From: Sinorhizobium shofinae | Lineage (GTDB): Bacteria; Pseudomonadota; Alphaproteobacteria; Rhizobiales; Rhizobiaceae | Length of the DNA: 64,000 nt | Direction of reading: 5' to 3' | NCBI GenBank assembly: GCA_001704765.1 | Contig: MBFK01000009.1 | Span: 62,001-126,000, forward strand | Part shown: positions 7,336 to 17,982 of the stretch, one piece after another | How the letters are laid out: each line of letters opens with the position of its first letter | Numbering within the stretch: position 1 is the stretch's first letter | Made by a program: the position numbers and the translations under genes | Notes under the pieces: model-generated | Told to the model about the DNA's origin: nothing | Databases searched by the model: none | The model's input: only the letters and a program-made list of their open reading frames with translations

Positions 7336-8790
7336 TCAGGCGATGCCGCCCAGGCAGACATATTTGATTTCCATGAACTCCTCGATGCCGTATTTCGAGC
7401 CCTCGCGGCCGAGGCCGGAGAGCTTCACGCCCCCAAAGGGCGCCTCGGCCGTGGAGATCAGGCCGGTATTGACGCCGACCATACCGTATTCCAACGCTTC
7501 GGCGACGCGGAAGACACGCGCCAGATCTTTGGCGTAGAAATAGGAGGCCAGGCCGAATTCGGTGTCGTTCGCCTGGTGGATGACATCCGCTTCGTCCTTG
7601 AAACGGAAGAGCGGCGCGACCGGACCGAAGGTCTCCTCGCGGGCCACCGCCATCGCCTGGGTGACGTCCGCCAGCACCGTCGCCTCGAAGAAACTGCCGC
7701 CAAGCGCGTGACGCTTGCCACCCTGGATGACGCGGGCGCCCTTGGCGAGCGCGTCGGCAACGTGCTCCTCGACCTTCTTGAGCGCCGGCTGGTCGATCAG
7801 CGGACCGAGGATGACGCCGTCTTCCATGCCGTTGCCGGTCTTGAGCTTGGCCACTGCGGCCGCAAGCTTCTCCGAGAAAGCCTCGTAGACCCCGTCCTGG
7901 ACGTAGAGGCGGTTAGCGCAGACGCAGGTCTGGCCGTTGTTGCGGAACTTGGCGATCAAGGCACCCTCGACTGCCGCGTCGAGGTCAGCGTCATCGAAGA
8001 CGATGAAGGGCGCATTGCCGCCGAGTTCGAGGCCAAGCTTCTTGATCGTCGCAGCGCTCTGGCGGTAGAGCTCGGCGCCGACCTCGGTGGAGCCGGTGAA
8101 GGTCAACTTGCGGACGGTCGGGTTCGAGGTCATCTCGGCGCCGATCTCGCGCGCCGAGCCGGTGATCACGCTGAACAGGCCCTTCGGCATGCCGGCGCGC
8201 TCGGCGAGCACGGCAATGGCGATTGCCGAGAAGGGGGTCTGCGCGGCGGGTTTCAGGACCATGGCGCAGCCGGCAGCAAAAGCAGGGCCGGCCTTGCGGG
8301 TGATCATCGCATTCGGGAAGTTCCAGGGCGTGATGGCGGCGACCACACCGATCGGCTGCTTCATCACCAGGATGCGCTTGTCCTTCTGGTGGCCGGGCAC
8401 GAGGTCGCCATAGACGCGGCGCCCCTCTTCGGCGAACCACTCGATGAAGCTGGCGCCGTAGACGATCTCGCCGGTCGCCTCAGTGAGTGGCTTGCCCTGT
8501 TCGATCGTCAGGATCTGGCCGAGATCGTCCTTGTTCTCGATCATCAGCTCGTACCAGCGGCGCAGAACGCCCGCGCGCTCCTTGGCCGTCTTCGCCGCCC
8601 ATTCCTTCTGCACCCGCGCCGCGGTTTCGATCGCAACCTTAGTCTCGGCGGCGCCGAGCTTCGGAACGCGGCCGATGATCTCGCCGGTCGCCGGGTTGTT
8701 CACCGCGATCGCATTTTGCGGGTCGGCTTCGATCCAGTTTTCGCCGACGAGAGCGGCTTGGCGAAACAGCGACGGGTCTTTCAGATTCAT
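7336..8790 (-). CDS. gabD: NAD(P)-dependent aldehyde dehydrogenase, succinate-semialdehyde dehydrogenase (GabD) type
   Basis: A 484-residue aldehyde dehydrogenase of normal GabD length. Visible motifs are ITPWNFPNAM (about 153-162), the general-base Glu255 in LELGGNAP and the catalytic Cys289 in NNGQTCVCANR. The second Cys at 291 matches the Cys pair of E. coli GabD. The ATG at 8790 follows GGAAGGACCAGCC. GabD proteins oxidise succinate semialdehyde to succinate, but members often accept other aldehydes. Beside the aldolase this one might oxidise lactaldehyde or a similar product. The symbol reflects sequence resemblance rather than proven substrate. Confidence 0.9.
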   Translation of the reverse strand: MNLKDPSLFRQAALVGENWIEADPQNAIAVNNPATGEIIGRVPKLGAAETKVAIETAARVQKEWAAKTAKERAGVLRRWYELMIENKDDLGQILTIEQGKPLTEATGEIVYGASFIEWFAEEGRRVYGDLVPGHQKDKRILVMKQPIGVVAAITPWNFPNAMITRKAGPAFAAGCAMVLKPAAQTPFSAIAIAVLAERAGMPKGLFSVITGSAREIGAEMTSNPTVRKLTFTGSTEVGAELYRQSAATIKKLGLELGGNAPFIVFDDADLDAAVEGALIAKFRNNGQTCVCANRLYVQDGVYEAFSEKLAAAVAKLKTGNGMEDGVILGPLIDQPALKKVEEHVADALAKGARVIQGGKRHALGGSFFEATVLADVTQAMAVAREETFGPVAPLFRFKDEADVIHQANDTEFGLASYFYAKDLARVFRVAEALEYGMVGVNTGLISTAEAPFGGVKLSGLGREGSKYGIEEFMEIKYVCLGGIA

Positions 8791-9128
8791 GGCTGGTCCT
8801 TCCCTCCGAAAAAATTTACAGAACTTATACAACTTTTTTCGGTTTCGACAATCGTCCCGGCCGCCGTTTCTGCTTTTTCCGTTCGACGAAAGAGCCAAGG
8901 CCCTCCGCACAGACGCTCCCGAGCAAGCCTCGATCAAAAACGTCTGCCGCCTCGCTTCGTTCCAGTCTTTCGAAGAAGGTCCGTGCGCAAGCGATCCACT
9001 TCGATCATTTTTAAGAGAGCACGTTTCAAAGCGCCTGCATCTTCTATAGCGTCGCGGCGAATCCGGCCCCTCGCTACGCATCGCTGCAAGTCGAAGAGCC
9101 TCCCAAGGGATTCATATGCAGGACAAGG
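8791..9128. other. 338-bp divergent intergenic region with inverted repeat
   Basis: This gap lies between the gabD-type gene and the nitroreductase gene. An inverted repeat with arms CCGAAAAAA (8806-8814) and TTTTTTCGG (8834-8842) flanks an AT-rich 19-bp centre, 16-52 bp upstream of the gabD start. This could be an operator. The rest shows no convincing gene; a leftward frame running across it is antisense to the nitroreductase gene. Confidence 0.55.
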
Positions 9129-9734
9129 ATGCTCGTCGTGACAGAAATCAACCACAGAAAAGCCGACCACCCGATCCACTCTCTTTTCCTGGAGCGCTGG
9201 TCGCCGCGCGCCTTCACCGGCGAGGAAGTCAGCGAAAAGGACCTGCTGGCGCTCTTCGAGGCAGCGCGCTGGGCGCCTTCGGCGAGCAACATTCAGCCGT
9301 GGCGCTTCGTCTATGCCCGACGCGGCACCGAATACTTTGCTTCGTTGCTGGAAACGCTCGATGAGGGCAACCAGCGCTGGGCGAAGAACGCGTCGGCGAT
9401 CGTCATCATTCTTTCGAAGACCCACAGGCTGACATCGAGCGGCGAGCTGAGGCCCGCCTATACCCACGCCTTCGATACGGGAGCGGCCTGGTTCGCCCTG
9501 GCGCTGCAGACGCAGCTTGCCGGATGGCATGCCCATGCCATGGCGGGCGTCGACCGCGACAAGGCGATGCGCGTGCTCGAAGTGCCGGAGCACTACCGGG
9601 TCGAGGCGGCAGTGGCGATCGGAAAACTTGCCGACCCGTCCACGCTTCCGGAGGATCTGCGCGAACGGGAAAAGCCGAGCCAGCGCAAGCCGATTTCCGA
9701 GTTTGTTTTCGAAGGCCGATTCCAGGCCGATTGA
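9129..9734 (+). CDS. nitroreductase-family FMN oxidoreductase
   Basis: A 201-residue cytoplasmic flavoprotein of the nitroreductase fold. Family features are the FMN-binding RWSPRAFTGEEVS near the N-terminus, EAARWAPSASNIQPWRFV (about 46-63) and the later AVAIGKLAD region. These enzymes reduce nitro groups, quinones or similar acceptors with NAD(P)H; the physiological substrate cannot be told. Two starts are possible: ATG at 9129 or GTG at 9138, the second being well spaced from AAGGA at 9125-9129. It is a single gene convergent with gyrB. Confidence 0.88.
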   Translation: MLVVTEINHRKADHPIHSLFLERWSPRAFTGEEVSEKDLLALFEAARWAPSASNIQPWRFVYARRGTEYFASLLETLDEGNQRWAKNASAIVIILSKTHRLTSSGELRPAYTHAFDTGAAWFALALQTQLAGWHAHAMAGVDRDKAMRVLEVPEHYRVEAAVAIGKLADPSTLPEDLREREKPSQRKPISEFVFEGRFQAD

Positions 9735-9841
9735 GTGGGGAACCGCTGGCGATCACGATGGTTGTGGCTCAGCCCAAATTCATCGTGGTCGCAAAGCGGA
9801 TCGACCTGGCCGGTTCGCGCGCACCCCGGCCGTCAAGCGGC

Positions 9842-12283
<2,442 letters not shown>

Positions 12284-12348
12284 TCAGGTCTTTCCAGGTT
12301 CTTCGGACGCGGCGATTCGTTGCGAATCACAGCGCGGACGCCTCGCGG

Positions 12349-12377
12349 ACTATAGGAAATTTGTCCACGGGTTCCAA
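12349..12377 (-). promoter_or_regulatory. probable gyrB promoter with DnaA-box-like spacer
   Basis: On the minus strand TTGGAA (12377-12372) and TATAGT (12354-12349) are separated by exactly 17 bases, a good sigma-70 arrangement upstream of gyrB. The spacer contains CGTGGACAA (12369-12361), whose complement TTGTCCACG differs at two positions from the consensus DnaA box TTATCCACA. Promoter position and DnaA involvement are predictions. Confidence 0.5.
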
Positions 12378-12412
12378 ATCCCGGGCGGCGGGCGCCCGGC
12401 CGGGAGGAGGCT

Positions 12413-12790
12413 TCATCCCCTGTCATTATCAGGAAATGTGGCTTTTTCCAAAATATCTTCCATCGCCTCGATCGCTTCGCCCGAAAGCCCGCGAATCCGC
12501 TCGCTCAAACGGTTGGCGAAGGCCGTGTGGCCGGGCGGCAGGCCCGAAGTGTCGAGCACGACTCTCGGGTCGGAAAGCCGCGCGACGCGGAAGAGCTCGT
12601 CGGCCTCGTCCCAGATCACATTGAAATAGCCGGCGACGCGCTGCAGGAAATCGAAGCTCGGCGCGCCGCGCTTGCCGTGCTCTAGGGCCGAAAGATAGGC
12701 CGGAGAAACGCCGATCGCCGCCGCCATTTCCTTTTGCGAGACGCCTTTGCGGCGGCGCAGCTCGCGCATGGCCTCGCCGAAAGGGGTCAT
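12413..12790 (-). CDS. XRE-family helix-turn-helix regulator
   Basis: A 125-residue protein with an N-terminal Cro/CI-type HTH (about residues 8-62: RRRKGVSQKEMAAAIGVSPA, then YLSALEHGKRG) and a short helical C-terminal part without a recognised domain. It would bind DNA as a dimer; the targets are unknown. Its ATG overlaps the stop codon of the Smr-domain gene (ATGA, 12787-12790), so the two are translationally coupled. It is the last gene of the tim44-mltA-smr-xre operon, followed 135 bp later by gyrB. Confidence 0.9.
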   Translation of the reverse strand: MTPFGEAMRELRRRKGVSQKEMAAAIGVSPAYLSALEHGKRGAPSFDFLQRVAGYFNVIWDEADELFRVARLSDPRVVLDTSGLPPGHTAFANRLSERIRGLSGEAIEAMEDILEKATFPDNDRG

Positions 12791-13344
12791 GGGGCACGCC
12801 CCCTGGCGCGTGCCAGCCGGACATAGAGCGCGCCCTCGCCCCCATGGTTTCGCGCCGCTGGCTCGTAGGACGAGATCAGCGGCCGAAACTCCGGTAGGGA
12901 GAACCAGAGCGGCACGGCGCGCTTCAACACTCCGTCGCTGCCGAGCGACGTTCCCTTGCCGGTGATGACAAGCACATGGCGCAAGCCACGCTCATGCGCC
13001 TTCAGCAGGAACTGCAAGAGGAGCCCGTGCGCCTCGCTCTGGATCATGCCATGCAGGTCGATCCGCGCCTCGAGCGCGAGCCGCCCCTTCGCTAGCTTCC
13101 GCTTGACCGGTGTCTCGAGCGGGTGGTGGCGGTGCTCGGCCTTGCCACTGAGCGCAATCCCCTGTTCCGGCTTCCCGGATGCGGACGTGTTGGAATTCGT
13201 TTGCTGCGGAGATGCCGACGGGTGTTCGATCTCGCCAAGCAGGTTTTCGAGGTCCTGCAGTCGCCCCGGCATCGGCTTGGTCGAGCGCGCGACCTTGCCC
13301 CAAAGGATGCGGTCCTCCGGCGATAGCTTCTTATCCCTAGCCAT
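12787..13344 (-). CDS. Smr (MutS2 C-terminal-like) domain protein
   Basis: A 185-residue protein with a basic, Pro/Ser-rich N-terminal half and a C-terminal Smr domain (about residues 90-180). The motifs are DLHGM (96-100), GKG (129-131) and GGEGALYVRL (168-177). Smr domains act as nucleases on RNA or DNA; stand-alone proteins of this size are common in Proteobacteria. The ATG at 13344 was chosen because the longer frame upstream only overlaps mltA out of frame. It overlaps the end of mltA by 8 bp and the xre start by 4 bp, showing a tight operon. Confidence 0.88.
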   Translation of the reverse strand: MARDKKLSPEDRILWGKVARSTKPMPGRLQDLENLLGEIEHPSASPQQTNSNTSASGKPEQGIALSGKAEHRHHPLETPVKRKLAKGRLALEARIDLHGMIQSEAHGLLLQFLLKAHERGLRHVLVITGKGTSLGSDGVLKRAVPLWFSLPEFRPLISSYEPAARNHGGEGALYVRLARARGRAP

Positions 13345-14443
13345 GGCGATATCTGGCGGCAGCCGCGCGGGGCACGAGGATGAAGAAATCGGCGTCGTGG
13401 CGCACCGAGCCGGCAAGCTCGCCGGCGGCCTCACCCGAGCCCGTGAAAATGTCGCCGCGCGCCGGCCCGACAATCGCCGATCCGGTATCGAGCGCAAGCA
13501 TAAGCCGTCCGAAAGCGCGGCCGCCATCGAGATGGGTGAGCGTTTCGCTCGCAATATAGAAGGGAACCCCAAAGGTATGGATGAGGCGATCCACCGCCAA
13601 AGACCGGCCCGGCTCGAGCGGCACCTTGGCTGCGGCGACCGGTCCGAGACACTCATCTTCGACGGGCGCTTCGCGGAAAAAGATGAAGGAGCGGTTGTGC
13701 CACAGGACCTCGTCGACCTTTTCCGGATGGGCCGCGAGCCAGCCGCGGATGCTCGCCATCGAAACGGTCGCCGCGTCGATTGCGCCGCGCTCTATCAGCA
13801 GCTTGCCGATCGCGGAAAAGCGGTGCCCGGTCTTTGCAGCATAGGTGATGCGGCGGCGCGATCCGTCCGGATAGACGAGCCGGGCAGCGCCCTGGACATG
13901 GATGAAAAAGACGTCGACCTTCGAGCGGGCGTAGGCGATTTCCAGGCCCCGGCCGACGAGTAGGCCCTCCTCGATTTCCCGACGATCGGGATATTCCTCG
14001 ATCCTGCCGTCGCGAAGCCGGCCGAAGGCGAAATAGGGATCCATGCCCTCGGGCCGGTTCGCCTCGTCGATATCGACGAGGTCGGCGGGGCGCCGGTAGA
14101 AGGGAAATCGGAACGCCTCGTCGGCTGCGGCGCGAACCTCCACCTCCGGTTCGTAGAAGGCGGTGACGAAGCCTGTCCTTCTGTCCTCGGGGCGGAGCCG
14201 GAAGGGCACGAACTGAGCCTCGAAAAACGTCCGTGCTTCCGACGCTCCTGGGAAAACCGCGCCGGCCGCCTCGTAGGCGGGCAGCAGGTCGGCGACCGAA
14301 ACACCGAGAGAGCCGGTCCTATATGGCTTTACCGCCGTCACATGATGGTGACAGCGGCGAAGCGCGTCGATGACTGGAGTTGGGTCATCCTGCTGCCACC
14401 CGGGCAAGTCCGAAAAGGCGACCGGTTCGAGATCAAAGGCCAT
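13337..14443 (-). CDS. mltA: MltA-family lytic murein transglycosylase
   Basis: A 368-residue protein with the MltA domain (about 100-270; FYEPEVEVRA, IHVQGAARLVYPDG) and the C-terminal 3D barrel domain carrying Asp319 in LALDTGSAI and Asp331 in DIFTGSG. MltA cleaves peptidoglycan glycan strands with formation of anhydromuropeptides, normally at the outer membrane. The N-terminus MAFDLEPVAFSDLPGW has no signal peptide or lipobox, and no better in-frame start is visible upstream, where the tim44-like gene ends 15 bp earlier. Export is therefore unexplained. It sits second in the tim44-mltA-smr-xre operon. Confidence 0.92.
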   Translation of the reverse strand: MAFDLEPVAFSDLPGWQQDDPTPVIDALRRCHHHVTAVKPYRTGSLGVSVADLLPAYEAAGAVFPGASEARTFFEAQFVPFRLRPEDRRTGFVTAFYEPEVEVRAAADEAFRFPFYRRPADLVDIDEANRPEGMDPYFAFGRLRDGRIEEYPDRREIEEGLLVGRGLEIAYARSKVDVFFIHVQGAARLVYPDGSRRRITYAAKTGHRFSAIGKLLIERGAIDAATVSMASIRGWLAAHPEKVDEVLWHNRSFIFFREAPVEDECLGPVAAAKVPLEPGRSLAVDRLIHTFGVPFYIASETLTHLDGGRAFGRLMLALDTGSAIVGPARGDIFTGSGEAAGELAGSVRHDADFFILVPRAAAARYRHG

Positions 14444-14458
14444 TATCGCCCCTTGCGG

Positions 14459-15160
14459 TCAATTTTCCGATTCGGTGGCGATCAGCTTCCAGTTCGGATC
14501 GCGCGATCGGATGTCACGCGCAAAGGTCCAGAGATCGTTCACTTCGGCAACCGAATCGGCGTCACCGTCGATCAGCTTGCCTTGTTTGTCGTAAGTGGCG
14601 GAGATGAGTTGGCTGATGATGCGAACCGTGACGTTCTCTTCGTTGTCCTTGAGTTCCGCATGGACGATCTCGGCCTTTTCGATCCCGACAAAGGTCGACT
14701 TGATCACCTCGCCCTTGGCTTCCCGTTCGGCGATCGCCGCTTCGAAGCCCTCATAGACCTCGCGGGACAAGAGCCCCTTCAGGGTCTTACGGTCGCCATC
14801 GGCGAAAGCCATGACGACCATCTCGTAGGCCATCTTCGCGCCGTTGAGGAATTCGGCGGGCTGGAAGCTGGGGTCCGAGTCGCTGAGCGCCCTCAGCTGA
14901 GCATTCAACGGCGTGCCGGGCTTGGAAAAGTCGTCGATGGCGGCGTAGCGGGACTCGTCCTCCGCGGTGCTCTCGCGACGGGGGAGCTGCACGACCTTGC
15001 CATTGTCCCTCCCCTCCGGACCCTGCGCTTCGCGCGGCGAATAGGGGTCGAAAGGCGGTCGTTCATTTCCTGTCCTGCGGCCAAGCACGCTGCGCAATTG
15101 CAAGAAGATGACCACAGCCGCGATCAGGAAAAAAAACGTGATGAAGTCGAAAGAGCCCAT
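14459..15160 (-). CDS. Tim44/TimA-domain membrane-anchored protein
   Basis: A 233-residue protein with one N-terminal membrane segment (ITFFFLIAAVVIFLQL, about 6-21), a charged linker and a Tim44-like domain (about 85-233; KMAYEMVVMAFADGDRKTL, NDLWTFARD). The homologous mitochondrial domain belongs to the inner-membrane protein import motor. Bacterial members such as Caulobacter TimA are found in Alphaproteobacteria with poorly defined roles. I took the ATG at 15160; a GTG two codons upstream is possible. It is the first gene of the operon with mltA, and is divergent from fxsA. Confidence 0.88.
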   Translation of the reverse strand: MGSFDFITFFFLIAAVVIFLQLRSVLGRRTGNERPPFDPYSPREAQGPEGRDNGKVVQLPRRESTAEDESRYAAIDDFSKPGTPLNAQLRALSDSDPSFQPAEFLNGAKMAYEMVVMAFADGDRKTLKGLLSREVYEGFEAAIAEREAKGEVIKSTFVGIEKAEIVHAELKDNEENVTVRIISQLISATYDKQGKLIDGDADSVAEVNDLWTFARDIRSRDPNWKLIATESEN

Positions 15161-15294
15161 TTCCACCCGGAACCGCTGTTAGAATTTCTCTTGGTGTTCC
15201 ATATAGTCTGCAAGAATAAACCATTCAAATGGCGATGTCGCACCCTTAAACCGGAGACCGGTCAATTGCACTCATCTTCTTGCGAACACGATCG

Positions 15295-15804
15295 ATGCGT
15301 TCGGTGATCATTCCTCTCATCATTCTCGGTCTGCCGATCGCAGAGATTGCCGGCTTCGTTATCGTCGGCCGGGAACTCGGTCTGGCGATGACGCTCCTGC
15401 TCGTCCTGTTGAGCGGGGTTGCCGGCGTCGTGCTTTTGCGCATCCAGGGTCTCGGCATGCTGCGCCGTGTGCAGGACGCGGCGCGGACAGGAAAGGACCC
15501 GGGCCCGGACGTTCTCGGCGGCGCGCTCATCTTCGTCGCGGCGATCCTTCTGATCGTTCCCGGCTTCATCACCGACATTGCCGGCCTGCTTCTCTTCCTG
15601 CCGCCCGCAAGACGCGCCATCGCCTCTTTCCTGCAGACGCGGCTGACGATCCTGACGACAGGAAGCGGTTTCTATTACGGGAGCGGCACCAGGAGAGACC
15701 GGCCACGCGGGCCCACAATCATCGATCTCGACTCGGACGAGTTCTCCAGGAAGAATGAGGACGAAGACGATTCCTCACCGCCTAGCAACCGCATTTCGCC
15801 TTAG
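15295..15804 (+). CDS. fxsA: FxsA-family inner-membrane protein
   Basis: A 169-residue FxsA-like protein with about four membrane segments: two in residues 3-45, one around 75-100, then a cytoplasmic tail. The family signature GREVGL-type stretch appears as VGRELGLAMTLLLVLLSG, and the later IVPGFITDIAGLLLFLPPAR is diagnostic. E. coli FxsA is named for suppressing phage T7 exclusion by the F plasmid; its normal role is unknown. The C-terminal tail is acidic. The ATG at 15295 lacks a clear Shine-Dalgarno. It is transcribed away from the tim44 operon. Confidence 0.88.
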   Translation: MRSVIIPLIILGLPIAEIAGFVIVGRELGLAMTLLLVLLSGVAGVVLLRIQGLGMLRRVQDAARTGKDPGPDVLGGALIFVAAILLIVPGFITDIAGLLLFLPPARRAIASFLQTRLTILTTGSGFYYGSGTRRDRPRGPTIIDLDSDEFSRKNEDEDDSSPPSNRISP

Positions 15805-15944
15805 ATCGGGTCTATAATGATTTCGGTCCGGCGAAGGGGCCGAAACTCCCTTCAATCCAGGGAACCGGTCCCGGCTTCTAGGGTTGTAAGCCCAAGACCG
15901 AAATGCTAGATGGCCTCACCAATTCGAAGTCCGAGGAAACTCTT

Positions 15945-16448
15945 ATGACGACTGATACCGCATCCACCGGCAACGGCGGCGCCCAGCAGGCCCCGTCGCT
16001 CAATATTCTGGCCCAGTATGTCAAGGACCTCTCCTTCGAGAACCCCGGCGCACCTCGTTCGCTGCAGGCCCGCGACCACGCGCCATCGATCAACATCAAT
16101 GTTAACGTCAATGCCAACCCGCTCGCGGAGAATGACTTCGACGTTGTTCTCTCGCTGAACGCCCAGGCACAGGACGGCGACAAGGTGCTGTTCAATGTCG
16201 AACTCGCCTATGGCGGCGTCTTCCGCGTTGCCGGCTTCCCGCAGGAGCACATGCTGCCGCTGCTCTTCATCGAGTGCCCGCGCCTGCTCTTCCCGTTTGC
16301 CCGTCAGATCGTGTCGGACGCGACCCGCAACGGTGGCTTCCCGCCGCTGATGATCGACCCGATCGATTTTGCGCAGATGTTCGCGCAGCGCATGGCGGAA
16401 GAAAAGGTCCGCGCCCAGGTCGCCAACAGCAACACCACGACCAACTGA
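15945..16448 (+). CDS. secB: protein-export chaperone SecB
   Basis: A 167-residue SecB, which keeps precursor proteins unfolded and hands them to SecA for Sec export. Characteristic stretches are [19 protein letters not shown] (about 18-36), the [10 protein letters not shown] strand and [17 protein letters not shown] near the C-terminus. I chose the ATG at 15945, preceded by GAGGAAA; frames starting at 15903 add an unlikely leader. The gene stands alone and ends at a strong terminator. Confidence 0.98.
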   Translation: MTTDTASTGNGGAQQAPSLNILAQYVKDLSFENPGAPRSLQARDHAPSININVNVNANPLAENDFDVVLSLNAQAQDGDKVLFNVELAYGGVFRVAGFPQEHMLPLLFIECPRLLFPFARQIVSDATRNGGFPPLMIDPIDFAQMFAQRMAEEKVRAQVANSNTTTN

Positions 16449-16470
16449 CTTAGTTTCAGATAGAGATTGA

Positions 16471-16498
16471 AACCCGGCTCCACAGGCCGGGTTTTTTG
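16471..16498 (+). terminator. Rho-independent terminator of secB
   Basis: Arms AACCCGGC (16471-16478) and GCCGGGTT (16486-16493) with a seven-base loop are followed by TTTTTGTTT. It lies 22 bp after the secB stop codon. Confidence 0.92.
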
Positions 16499-16587
16499 TT
16501 TCAGGCTAAGCCAGTCTGCGCGTCACGTTCAAACGGGACCGTGCATTCGTTATCTCAAAACCACTGCGCACTTTTGGGCGACATGCA

Positions 16588-17286
16588 CTAGCGGCTGTAC
16601 TTCACCCAGATCGCCTTGGCGCCGATCTTCGAAACAAGAGCCGCGTGGGCCGCGATCTCGGCCTCCGTCAGGCGCGGCGCGAGCAACCGCTCTCTTTGCA
16701 TGACGATAATCGGACCGTCGTCCGCCTGCATGGCAAGACCGCCGATCTCGCTCGTGACCAGCCCCAGCGCCGCCTGTCGGCCGCCGATCATCTCGATATA
16801 GACTTCAGCGAGCAGCTCGGAGTCGAGAAGGGCACCGTGCTTTGCACGATGCGAGTTGTCGACGCCATAGCGGCGGCAGAGGGCGTCGAGCGAATTCGGA
16901 CCCATCGGGTGCTTGCGCCGCGCCAGCGCCAGCGTATCGGTTACCCGATCGGTGGCAATCGGCGACAGTCCCAAGCGTTCGAGCTCCGCATTGATGAAGC
17001 CGATATCGAAGGTCGCGTTGTGCGCGACCCAACGCGCATCGCCGAAGAATTCGACGATCTCGTCGACCACGTCGGCAAAGGACGGCTTGTCCTTGAGGAA
17101 GTCGTCGGTGATGCCGTGCACGGCCAGCGCGTCGGGGTGGACCTTGCGGTCGCCCGGATTGATATAGAGATGGATCGTCCGCCCCGTCGGAAACTGGTTT
17201 TCAAGCTCGACGCCGCCGATCTCGATCACCCGGTCCTCGCGACTGTCGAGGCCGGTCGTTTCCGTATCGAAAATGATCTCACGCAT
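16588..17286 (-). CDS. dnaQ: DNA polymerase III epsilon subunit (3'-5' proofreading exonuclease)
   Basis: A 232-residue DnaQ. The three exonuclease motifs are visible: DTETTGLD with Asp7 and Glu9 (Exo I), HNATFDIGF (Exo II) and HGALLDSELL (Exo III, DEDDh type). The C-terminal part binds the polymerase alpha subunit. The ATG at 17286 follows AGGAAAA and places the catalytic Asp near the N-terminus as usual. It is read in the same direction as coaE, 105 bp downstream of it. Confidence 0.97.
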   Translation of the reverse strand: MREIIFDTETTGLDSREDRVIEIGGVELENQFPTGRTIHLYINPGDRKVHPDALAVHGITDDFLKDKPSFADVVDEIVEFFGDARWVAHNATFDIGFINAELERLGLSPIATDRVTDTLALARRKHPMGPNSLDALCRRYGVDNSHRAKHGALLDSELLAEVYIEMIGGRQAALGLVTSEIGGLAMQADDGPIIVMQRERLLAPRLTEAEIAAHAALVSKIGAKAIWVKYSR

Positions 17287-17391
17287 GAATTTTCCTAAAA
17301 GGCGGGCGTTCGGCGAATCACTTCGGACCACTCGTGCACGCGATCTTAATGTCGTTCTTTTTCCAGTTGAAGCCCGGTTGCTTGCCGCAGA

Positions 17392-17982
17392 TTAGTGACT
17401 GTTCACCCGCAATTGAGCGACAATGCCGCGAACCTGCTCTCGGGTGACGTCGAAACTGTCGCTTGTGTCGATCACGTAGTCTGCTCGAGCGCGTTTGTCG
17501 CTGTCAGGCACTTGCCGTGCGAGGATCATCGCGAATTTCTCGGCGGTCATCCCCGGGCGCTTCATGACGCGCTCCCTCTGAGCCTCCGGATCGCAACTGA
17601 CGACGACGACCCGGTCCACGCGCTTTTCGGCGTTGGTCTCGAAAAGCAGCGGGATATCGAGAAGAACGAAAGGCGCCCCGGCCGCCTTGTGCCGAGCGAG
17701 GAACTCCTTTTCCCTGGCGCGAACAAGCGGATGGACGATCCGCTCCAATTCGCCGAGGCGCTCCGGTTGGGCAAGGAGCTGTCGAGAAAGTTCTGCCCGA
17801 TCGATGACGCCGTCCTTTGCGACGCCCGGAAATGCTGCCTCGACCGGCGCCACCGCATCACCGCGATAGAGATCGTGGACCACCTCGTCCGCATCGTTCA
17901 CTGGTACGCCGAGCTCCCGGAACATCTGAGCTGCTGTCGTTTTTCCCATGCCGATGGAGCCCGTGAGCCCGACAATGATCAT
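17392..17982 (-). CDS. coaE: dephospho-CoA kinase
   Basis: A 196-residue kinase catalysing the last step of coenzyme A synthesis. The Walker A motif GSIGMGKTT is at residues 8-16, followed by the family's [10 protein letters not shown] and, in the middle, DIPLLFE. Length and motifs are standard. The start overlaps the end of aroE by 4 bp (ATGA, 17979-17982), so coaE is translated as part of a maf-aroE-coaE unit. Confidence 0.97.
   Translation of the reverse strand: MIIVGLTGSIGMGKTTAAQMFRELGVPVNDADEVVHDLYRGDAVAPVEAAFPGVAKDGVIDRAELSRQLLAQPERLGELERIVHPLVRAREKEFLARHKAAGAPFVLLDIPLLFETNAEKRVDRVVVVSCDPEAQRERVMKRPGMTAEKFAMILARQVPDSDKRARADYVIDTSDSFDVTREQVRGIVAQLRVNSH

Noticed and set aside
8934-9593. 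Leftward frame of 219 codons between gabD and the nitroreductase
   Set aside because: Most of it is antisense to the nitroreductase gene and the remainder shows no family resemblance or ribosome-binding site.
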